DNA of 5,137 bases from Chloroflexota bacterium (lineage in GTDB: Bacteria > Chloroflexota > Anaerolineae > Anaerolineales > Villigracilaceae), in the NCBI GenBank assembly GCA_021796155.1, contig JAJYOO010000219.1, forward strand, positions 1-5,137. The letters are read 5' to 3'. The stretch's first letter is position 1; every line of letters begins with the position of its first letter. A program made the position numbers and the translations under genes. The notes beneath the pieces were generated by a model, which saw nothing but the letters and a program-made list of their open reading frames with translations, was not told the origin of the DNA and made no database searches. Positions 1-5,137 of this stretch are shown in pieces.

Positions 1-12
1 GAATACGCCATA

Positions 13-894
13 ATGAGACGCGATTGGTGGATGTGGTTGCTGGCTTTGCTGGCTGGTTTCGGAATCGGTCTGGCTTATGCATGGGTCATTGCGCCGGTTC
101 GATACGTCAACACTGTTCCAAACACACTGCGTTCGGATTTCAAAGATCAATTTCGTATTGCGATTGCCGCGTCATATTCCGCGACGCATAATCTTGATCG
201 CGCCAAAGCGCGCCTGGCTTTGCTTGGCGATGCAAATCCAGTTCAGGCATTGACGGCCCAGGCTCAACGCATGTTGGCATCCGGCACATCTTTTGATTCA
301 GTTCAACAAGTTGCCGCGCTTGCCAGTGATTTGAAGTCAGGAGTCGCCAGCGTGCTGCCAACAGCCACCGATACGCCGCCAGCCGTCACACCAACTGTCA
401 GCGCCGCGGCAGCCCTTGAAACGGAAGCCGTTACAACGTCCGCGAATGATACGCCGACTGTGATCATTGAATCGCCAATGGTGACTGAGTCCGCCAGCAC
501 GCCGCAAATTTTCGATACGCCCACACCGCGTCCGACATACACGCCAACCTCGACACCCGGCGCAGCGTTTAAATTGGTCAGCCAGGAATCAATCTGCAAT
601 CCTGACCTGACCGATGGATTGATGCAGATCACAACATTGGACAGCACCAGTCATCAGATGCCCGGCGTAGAAATCGTCATCACGTGGAGCGGCGGCGAAG
701 AACATATCTTCACCGGTCTCAAGCCGGAGATCGCAAATGGGTACGCCGATTACATCATGCAGTCAGGCGTGAGTTACAGCGTGCGTGTTGCCGATTCTGG
801 TTCGCCTGTCCCAAACCTAGCGGCTCCGACCTGTCCCGGCGCAAACAACCAAACTTATTTGGGCGGTTTGCATCTTACCTTCCAGGAACAATAA
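13..894 (+). CDS. Single-pass membrane protein with Thr/Pro linker and C-terminal beta-rich domain, function unknown
   Basis: I do not recognise a characterised family; a protein of this layout is typical of Anaerolineae. The 293 residues divide into four parts. Residues 1-6 are a basic start (MRRDWW), followed by one membrane segment at about 7-27. Residues 41-110 look helical and TPR-like (DFKDQFRIAIAASY, then NLDRAKARLALLGD). Residues 115-182 are a low-complexity Thr/Pro/Ser/Ala linker containing TPTPRPTYTPTSTP. Residues 184-293 look beta-rich, possibly Ig- or CnaB-like, with GVEIVITWSGGEEHIFTGL and the protein's only two cysteines, C195 and C274. The helical part, linker and final domain probably lie outside the membrane. 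I chose ATG 13 because the basic residues sit just before the membrane segment, but the frame is open to base 1 and no Shine-Dalgarno is visible in the 12 upstream bases, so an earlier start is possible. The gene converges on the LCP gene and shares its terminator. Coding status is secure; function is not known. Confidence 0.85.
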   Translation: MRRDWWMWLLALLAGFGIGLAYAWVIAPVRYVNTVPNTLRSDFKDQFRIAIAASYSATHNLDRAKARLALLGDANPVQALTAQAQRMLASGTSFDSVQQVAALASDLKSGVASVLPTATDTPPAVTPTVSAAAALETEAVTTSANDTPTVIIESPMVTESASTPQIFDTPTPRPTYTPTSTPGAAFKLVSQESICNPDLTDGLMQITTLDSTSHQMPGVEIVITWSGGEEHIFTGLKPEIANGYADYIMQSGVSYSVRVADSGSPVPNLAAPTCPGANNQTYLGGLHLTFQEQ

Positions 895-897
895 CAA

Positions 898-929
898 AAA
901 TGCCGTGGCAATTTACCGCCACGGCATTT
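898..929. terminator. Bidirectional Rho-independent terminator between convergent genes
   Basis: A perfect 12-bp inverted repeat has arms at 898-909 (AAATGCCGTGGC) and 918-929 (GCCACGGCATTT), with an 8-base loop at 910-917. On the plus strand the stem runs into TTTGTTTAT. On the minus strand the A-run at 896-900 becomes a T-run after the stem. It begins 4 bases after the stop of the plus-strand membrane protein gene and 18 bases after the stop of the minus-strand LCP gene, so it can end both transcripts. Confidence 0.9.
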
Positions 930-946
930 GTTTATCAATCGCTATG

Positions 947-2431
947 CTAATAGCCAGCAGGCAATTTTCCAATCCAATTCGTTCCCAACATCACCGCGAT
1001 ATCATAGGGCACAGTTGGATCGTTTTTGAAAACAATCTGATTGCTGCTGGTCACACCGAGTGTGGTGATCAAATAACGCAATGTGTACAGCTTGGGTTTG
1101 TAAACTACGATAGTTGTTTGACTATATCCTGAAGGTGCGGGACCAACTCCAACAACCGGCACACCCAGCGAAAGCAGATAATTGCCAGTGCGCGTATCAA
1201 GCTGCGCCGTATATGTTCCGTTCAATACGGCCACGCGCGCATTGTCTGCTTTCATCAAAGATACAGGATCACCTTGTGCCATCGGGCTGATTGCTCCGCC
1301 TGTTTGGAATAAATCATCCACCATCGCACGGATCTTATCTGGGATTGGAATCAGCACTGAGGCGGGCTGCCCGGCCAATGTCACGCCCGCGGGAATAGTC
1401 ATGGTTTGATCAATCACACCGTTTTTGATTTGGCTCATCGGGATATCTTTCAACAGATATGCCAATTTGATGCCTTCATCCAAAGTCAAATTGGTATGAA
1501 TGCCTCCCGCAAATTCACTGTACAACTCAGGCGCTTTCGTAATAAATGTGGGGAAATATTCGGGGCTGAAGACCTTATTGCGAACAGCAAGGATAATTTG
1601 CTGCTGACGCTGTGAGCGGCCGAAGTCGCCATTGGTCGCGCCCTGGCTTGTATCACGCGTTCGTGCATACGCCAGTGCCCTTTTCCCATCCAGGTGGCGC
1701 ATTCCACAACAAGTAATAACCACATGATCCAAACCTGTGCCGGTCGGATCAAGTATCAGCTTCTGATTAACATAAACATCCACGCCGCCGATCGTGTTGA
1801 TGGCTGAAATGAAAGTGCCAAAATCAACGTTGGCATAATATTGAACCGGAACGCCGATCACCTGCGAAACCGTCTTCATCGCAAGCGCCGGCCCGCCACC
1901 TGGAAGCTTGGCGGCTTCGCCGTCCGTCCACGCCGTATTAATACGGCTGTATCCGAAGCCGGGAATATTTACAAAAAGATCGCGCGGCACTGAGATCATG
2001 GCCGCAGATTTCGTGACTGGGTCTACAGAAAATACAATGATCGTATCCGTACACGCCGGGCAGTCTGGGTTGCTAACGGGTTCGCCACCGCTGCGCAATC
2101 CAAAGAATGCAATATTGATGCGGCTGCCGCCATCCCAAGCCGGGGCTTGGACACCCGGCGCGTCTACTGATGGAGGCGGCAACGTTGGTTCAGCCGTTCC
2201 CTGTGCATTGACTATCGGCGTGCTTAACACGCTTGCTTGGGCATTGGCACAACTCGACGGTGGAATGCCGGGCAATGAAGTCAATGCCCAGCAGGCGGTG
2301 AAATCTCGCAGGAACACAAAAAGAAACACAGCTGCGACCACGACCCCAACCCAGAAAATGATCCGGCCTACCGGCAGTTTTTGTATTTTTGGAAGTTTGA
2401 TGTTTTTCAGAAAATCAAGAATGTTATCCAT
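947..2431 (-). CDS. LytR-CpsA-Psr (LCP) family protein with C-terminal LytR_C domain
   Basis: LCP enzymes are membrane-anchored, act outside the cell, and transfer glycopolymers from undecaprenyl-phosphate carriers to peptidoglycan or similar acceptors. The 494 residues have a short cytoplasmic N-terminus, one membrane segment (about 23-41), a Pro-rich spacer (about 55-98), the LCP domain (about 103-285) and a LytR_C domain (about 397-486, starting ARVAVLNGT). Family motifs are visible: CTDTIIVFSVD with Asp129, SVPRD with Arg150, YSRINTAW with Arg163, HLDGKRALAYARTRD with Arg257 and Arg259, and GDFGRSQRQQQII with Arg272 and Arg275. By analogy with the family, the Asp and Arg residues bind metal and the lipid pyrophosphate. 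Six cysteines (47, 61, 124, 127, 241, 242) all lie after the membrane segment. The ATG is 3 bases after the stop of the HEAT gene and has no clear Shine-Dalgarno, which suggests translational coupling. It is the last gene of the minus-strand set. The actual glycopolymer substrate cannot be read from the sequence. Confidence 0.95.
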   Translation of the reverse strand: MDNILDFLKNIKLPKIQKLPVGRIIFWVGVVVAAVFLFVFLRDFTACWALTSLPGIPPSSCANAQASVLSTPIVNAQGTAEPTLPPPSVDAPGVQAPAWDGGSRINIAFFGLRSGGEPVSNPDCPACTDTIIVFSVDPVTKSAAMISVPRDLFVNIPGFGYSRINTAWTDGEAAKLPGGGPALAMKTVSQVIGVPVQYYANVDFGTFISAINTIGGVDVYVNQKLILDPTGTGLDHVVITCCGMRHLDGKRALAYARTRDTSQGATNGDFGRSQRQQQIILAVRNKVFSPEYFPTFITKAPELYSEFAGGIHTNLTLDEGIKLAYLLKDIPMSQIKNGVIDQTMTIPAGVTLAGQPASVLIPIPDKIRAMVDDLFQTGGAISPMAQGDPVSLMKADNARVAVLNGTYTAQLDTRTGNYLLSLGVPVVGVGPAPSGYSQTTIVVYKPKLYTLRYLITTLGVTSSNQIVFKNDPTVPYDIAVMLGTNWIGKLPAGY

Positions 2432-2434
2432 AGG

Positions 2435-3010
2435 CTAATCAGGTTTAATATATACCATATTCAGTCCGAGACGCTCGATGCCTTCTCTGGCCCAATAATT
2501 CAACATGGCTGAACCAGAGTCCATTGCTTTCATCATCAATTGAATGGCGCGATGATCGCGGATTTCCGCCAGAGCGTGCAAGATGTGGATTCGCGCGTTG
2601 AGCGGCGAATTCTCATACCTCTCCAACAACGATGGCACGGCAACACTGCCGATCAAAACCAGCGCGTTTGCGGCCAGCGTGCCCACCATGCTATCGCTAT
2701 CACTTAAGGCATGTATGAGAGCCGGGACGGATTTTTCTTCCGGATGTGATGACAACGCAAGCGCCGCGGCTTCCCGGACTTCGGGCGCGGGATCGTTTAA
2801 TGAGCGGGTCAGCCACTCAAGCGGCGGCGCATCAAATTGGGCCAGCGTTCTGACAGCCCACCAGCGATAATCCGCATTCGACGACTCGAGCAAAGTCTGC
2901 AATCGCGGCAACGCTGACGCGCCCACCAGCGCGAGCGAGTTGGCAGCGGCCTCAGCCAAAGTCTCATCTCCGCTGGTCAAGTCAGCCAGCAGCATGTCCA
3001 GAGAAGTCAC
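2435..3010 (-). CDS. HEAT-repeat protein
   Basis: This 191-residue all-helical protein consists almost wholly of HEAT repeats of the PBS-lyase type, a scaffold for protein-protein contacts. About five to six units can be seen, at roughly 1-30, 33-60, 63-90, 94-122, 124-151 and 154-182. Unit landmarks include DYRWWAVRTLAQF (47-59), DPAPEVREAAALAL (73-86), DSMVGTLAANALVLIG (106-121) and NYWAREGIERLG (171-182). There is no signal peptide or membrane segment, so it is probably cytoplasmic. The start is GTG at 3008-3010, preceded by a weak AAGAGA (plus-strand 3015-3020) that overlaps the stop of the Trm112 gene. An ATG at 2993-2995 (residue 6) is the alternative but has no Shine-Dalgarno. It lies 8 bases after the Trm112 gene and 3 bases before the LCP gene, so it is probably in the same operon. 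No catalytic motif is visible. Its partner is unknown; phycobilin lyase activity is not implied by the repeats. Confidence 0.88.
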   Translation of the reverse strand: MTSLDMLLADLTSGDETLAEAAANSLALVGASALPRLQTLLESSNADYRWWAVRTLAQFDAPPLEWLTRSLNDPAPEVREAAALALSSHPEEKSVPALIHALSDSDSMVGTLAANALVLIGSVAVPSLLERYENSPLNARIHILHALAEIRDHRAIQLMMKAMDSGSAMLNYWAREGIERLGLNMVYIKPD

Positions 3011-3018
3011 GCTGTCTC

Positions 3019-3237
3019 TTATTTAGAAGGTGGAGGAACAGGAAGTTTGTCCTCAGCAGTTTGAATCCACTTGTCCCCTTCATCAATCAGCATCACAGGG
3101 ATTTCATCCACAATCGGATACTTGCGTCCGCAATCCTGGCAGATCAGCCAAGTATCTTTATACAACTTGAGCATTCCATCTTTTTCTCGAACGCAGTTCG
3201 GACAACGTAAAATTTCAAGCAATTCCTGACTGACCAT
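3019..3237 (-). CDS. Trm112-family small zinc-binding protein
   Basis: From ATG 3235-3237 this is a 72-residue protein. It has two zinc-ligand pairs, CPNC (C12, C15) and CQDC (C33, C36), and the family block RKYPIVDEIPVML (38-50). The opening LLEILRCPNC is also characteristic. Trm112 proteins are small zinc folds; in eukaryotes and archaea they activate SAM-dependent methyltransferases, while bacterial versions (YcaR/UPF0434-like) are poorly defined. The frame can be extended upstream to a TTG at 3250-3252 (adding MIGEK), but a good GGAG lies inside that extension, 5 bases before the ATG, so the shorter form is preferred. The tail (KLPVPPPSK) is Pro-rich. It lies 32 bases after the VanW gene and 8 bases before the HEAT gene. 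No methyltransferase gene is visible in the window. Family assignment is firm; the role is unknown. Confidence 0.92.
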   Translation of the reverse strand: MVSQELLEILRCPNCVREKDGMLKLYKDTWLICQDCGRKYPIVDEIPVMLIDEGDKWIQTAEDKLPVPPPSK

Positions 3238-3242
3238 TTTTT

Positions 3243-3246
3243 CTCC
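3243..3246 (-). promoter_or_regulatory. Shine-Dalgarno site that sets the Trm112 start
   Basis: The minus strand reads TTGGAGAAAAAATG here. GGAG is 5 bases from the ATG at 3237, an ideal spacing. Because it lies inside the longer TTG-initiated frame, it favours the 72-residue protein over the 77-residue one. Confidence 0.8.
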
Positions 3247-3269
3247 AATCAAGCCAAAATTTTACCATG

Positions 3270-5137
3270 CTAGGAAGACGCGGGCGGCTGGCACATATCG
3301 CGGTTCCTGGCAATCTGCTTAGGATTCGGCATGCCCTGTGCGTATTCGCAAACTGCCTGCCATGCTTCATAATGTGTTTTGAATTCATCCTGGAAATAGA
3401 CAGCGCCATTCTTCATCACGGTGCGCGTCACATCCACATCTGCGCCGTTGGCGGCCCAATCCGTCTGTTTCATCTGGCCGGCTTTTAGATCGGGATTCAT
3501 TACAAATCTCGCATCCGGCGCGGGCACAACATTTTGCGGACCCGTTGTATTCCATTGCACCGAGCGTCCATCTGAAGTCGAATAGAACGTCCACGTTAAT
3601 GAACGAGAGCCAAGATCAACATTGGTCTCCATCAAAATCCAATATGGAGAATCGTTCTTGAATTGAAAATCAACCAGCGGAAAATAAACTGTCGCATCCA
3701 AGCCAGCCATTTGTACATTATCGGAGCCACTGGATGTTTCTTCATAATATGAGACACGGTAGGCGTGCGGAATGCGCTCAACAACCGGATATCCACCAAA
3801 GAACACCGTGCGAAACAGCGTCGTGCTGACCTGGCAAACACCGCCGCCCACGCCTTTGATCGTCTGGTTGCCATAGATGATAAGCGCTTCTGCATATCCG
3901 TTATTAAGGCTTATATCACCAAGCGTTTGTCCCATTGAAAAAGTTTCGCCAGGCGCAACCAATACGCCGTCGAAACGTGCCGCGGCTGTCGTGATGTTCT
4001 GAATACGCGCGGGATCCGAACCCCAAAAATAAGTCGTCTGCTGAGAAACAACCTGCGTAATGCCTAATTGTTGCGCCGTGGCTGTATCTGTCAGAGCAGG
4101 TTTTGTATCGTTTACAACCAGTGAAACCGTGTGCTGGCCTTGCATCAACGCGTCCGTAATGGCTTTGATGCTGGCACCCACATCCAGCGACCTGCCAGTC
4201 ACCGACGGGGCAAGAAGAACCAACTGTTGGGTTTTCTCGTTGAAATGGAATAAAGGATTTGATGCTGCGCGATCAACCTGCGGTTCGATGCCGGTCAAGA
4301 TTTGACGCAAAGCATTTGGATCAAGGGTCAACTGCACATCCACCTTGTCTCCATTTTGAACCGGTTGAGCACCGATCATGTTCGCCAAAACCTGCGGATC
4401 ATAAACCCATGGTCCCGCGTCGTTCGGCCCGGCATTTGGGATGACCAATTCCAAAGGCGCGCTCAAAATCTGACGCGCAATGTTCGCCTGCGCGGATAAA
4501 TCCGCAACCTGCGGTTGGACTTCGTCCACGACGAGCGGCACTTCGCCATCGCGAAAAGTCTGCAATTGCGCGCTGAGAACCATCAGCGTTCCGCTCACAT
4601 TTAGTGTGCGGCCCGGTTGTCCCGGCTGTGCAGTGACATCCGTGCCATTCAAATGGATGCTGGCCTGCACGACCGGCTGGTTGATTTGCTGCGAAAGTCC
4701 CTGAAGATATTGATATGCCACGCGTTGATCAAACAGAATGACCGGCGCGACATCATAACCGAATCCGCGTGCACGGATTTGACCGTCCAATGCCCCAAAC
4801 AATCCGCCGCTTCGTCCTAGACGGTAAGCGGCTTGTGCGCTGGACGACGCGTCGAAGGCCATGCCCAATTGTGCCGGAGACGCAACCCAGGCTTTGTCCC
4901 CGTACTGAAACAAAACCTTGCCGTTGATCGGATACGAAAGAGTTTGATTTAATTTCAACGCCGCCTCTTGTGGCGGCAGGCCTGAAAGGTCAACTCCAGC
5001 CACAGAAACGCCGGGAAAGATTCGTCCAGCATAGACCAATTGATAGCCCAGCACCCAAACGATGATGGTGCTCAGGAACAACATCAATCCGCCAACCGCG
5101 GCGGTCAATATTTGAGCCACTAACGGGAAACGTCTTC
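3270..5137 (-). CDS. VanW family protein with putative peptidoglycan-binding repeats (YoaR-like), probably 5'-partial
   Basis: This is a membrane-anchored extracytoplasmic protein, presumably acting at the cell wall; VanW has no established biochemical activity. Numbered from the GTG at 5118-5120 (616 residues), it has one membrane segment (about 5-30), then FPGVSVAGVDLSGLPPQEAA (35-54), the usual lead-in to the repeats. Two putative peptidoglycan-binding (PG_binding_4-like) regions follow at about 68-180 and 235-340. The VanW domain is at about 355-490, with the hallmark KGVGGGVCQVSTTLFR (422-437), APGETFSMG (389-397) and IPHAYRVSYYE (450-460). A C-terminal stretch at about 543-590 looks G5-like. 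Cysteines are only 429, 591 and 610. The GTG has no Shine-Dalgarno, and the frame stays open to the window edge, adding RRFPL just before the membrane segment. A positive-inside N-terminus of this kind makes a start beyond 5137 more likely. It is the first visible gene of the minus-strand set. Confidence 0.93.
   Translation of the reverse strand, partial: RRFPLVAQILTAAVGGLMLFLSTIIVWVLGYQLVYAGRIFPGVSVAGVDLSGLPPQEAALKLNQTLSYPINGKVLFQYGDKAWVASPAQLGMAFDASSSAQAAYRLGRSGGLFGALDGQIRARGFGYDVAPVILFDQRVAYQYLQGLSQQINQPVVQASIHLNGTDVTAQPGQPGRTLNVSGTLMVLSAQLQTFRDGEVPLVVDEVQPQVADLSAQANIARQILSAPLELVIPNAGPNDAGPWVYDPQVLANMIGAQPVQNGDKVDVQLTLDPNALRQILTGIEPQVDRAASNPLFHFNEKTQQLVLLAPSVTGRSLDVGASIKAITDALMQGQHTVSLVVNDTKPALTDTATAQQLGITQVVSQQTTYFWGSDPARIQNITTAAARFDGVLVAPGETFSMGQTLGDISLNNGYAEALIIYGNQTIKGVGGGVCQVSTTLFRTVFFGGYPVVERIPHAYRVSYYEETSSGSDNVQMAGLDATVYFPLVDFQFKNDSPYWILMETNVDLGSRSLTWTFYSTSDGRSVQWNTTGPQNVVPAPDARFVMNPDLKAGQMKQTDWAANGADVDVTRTVMKNGAVYFQDEFKTHYEAWQAVCEYAQGMPNPKQIARNRDMCQPPASS

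Larger units (their letters stand above)
947..5137 (-). other. Probable operon: VanW - Trm112 - HEAT - LCP
   Basis: Four genes on the same strand are separated by 32, 8 and 3 bases. None of the gaps holds a hairpin with a T-run, and the only terminator seen is the one after the LCP gene. This supports one transcript reading from the right edge to about 896. No promoter for it is visible, so it should lie beyond 5137. Co-transcription is inferred from spacing only. Confidence 0.7.

Noticed and set aside
370..530. Recurring GATACGCC in the first gene as a direct-repeat element
   Set aside because: The three copies are irregularly spaced and all encode Asp-Thr-Pro in the linker, so protein-level low complexity explains them.
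303..647. 114-codon open frame on the minus strand within the first gene
   Set aside because: It lies opposite the Thr/Pro/Ala-rich linker, whose repetitive codons read as Val/Gly/Ala on the other strand. It is a low-complexity shadow.
1908..2438. 176-codon open frame on the plus strand opposite the LCP gene
   Set aside because: It is antisense to a clear LCP gene, its peptide has no recognisable domain, and no ribosome site precedes it. It follows from codon bias of the real gene.
2447..2452. Possible internal -10 box (TATATT on the minus strand) before the LCP gene
   Set aside because: There is no matching -35 at 16-18 bases, the patch encodes the end of the HEAT protein, and the transcript would have almost no leader.
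3238..3269. 32-base gap between the VanW and Trm112 genes as a terminator or promoter
   Set aside because: It holds the Trm112 Shine-Dalgarno and only a short AAAATTTT palindrome, without a GC stem or promoter boxes.
1..5137. Defence system, mobile element, CRISPR or biosynthetic cluster
   Set aside because: No nuclease, transposase, integrase, repeat-spacer pattern, terminal inverted repeats or synthase motifs were seen on either strand. VanW here does not imply vancomycin resistance, since no van ligase or dehydrogenase genes accompany it.

Overview
The window looks like chromosomal DNA of a Chloroflexota bacterium, probably Anaerolineae. The grounds are protein style only: a Thr/Pro-rich 'TPTPxPTYTPT' linker on a secreted protein, a long VanW protein with a membrane anchor, an LCP protein carrying a CPACTDT segment, and a small HEAT-repeat protein. 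Base composition is moderate, near 50% GC by eye, with no abrupt shift. There is no sign of a mobile element, CRISPR array, tRNA or rRNA. The phylum is an inference, not a measurement.

Layout: one gene runs on the plus strand (13-894). It encodes a single-pass membrane protein of unknown function, with a short helical region, a Thr/Pro linker and a C-terminal beta-rich domain. It ends at a strong hairpin (898-929) that can terminate transcription from both sides. The rest of the window (947-5137) is a tightly packed minus-strand gene set. In transcription order it is a VanW/YoaR-like envelope protein (5' end probably beyond the window edge), a Trm112-family zinc protein, a HEAT-repeat protein, and a LytR-CpsA-Psr (LCP) protein with a LytR_C domain. 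The gaps are 32, 8 and 3 bases with no terminator inside, so the four genes are probably co-transcribed. Their promoter would lie to the right of the window.

How they may work together: the first and last genes of the set encode extracytoplasmic proteins tied to cell-wall biology. The LCP family attaches glycopolymers to peptidoglycan or a related acceptor, and the VanW protein carries putative peptidoglycan-binding repeats. The two middle genes encode small, apparently cytoplasmic proteins with no signal peptide. Their link to the envelope is unknown.

I see no clear evidence of a wholly new system. The points most worth a second look are the mixed operon, the even-numbered cysteines of the LCP protein, of the VanW C-terminus and of the plus-strand membrane protein, and the mis-set or uncertain starts of two genes. 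No stretch of 300 bases or more is without a gene.
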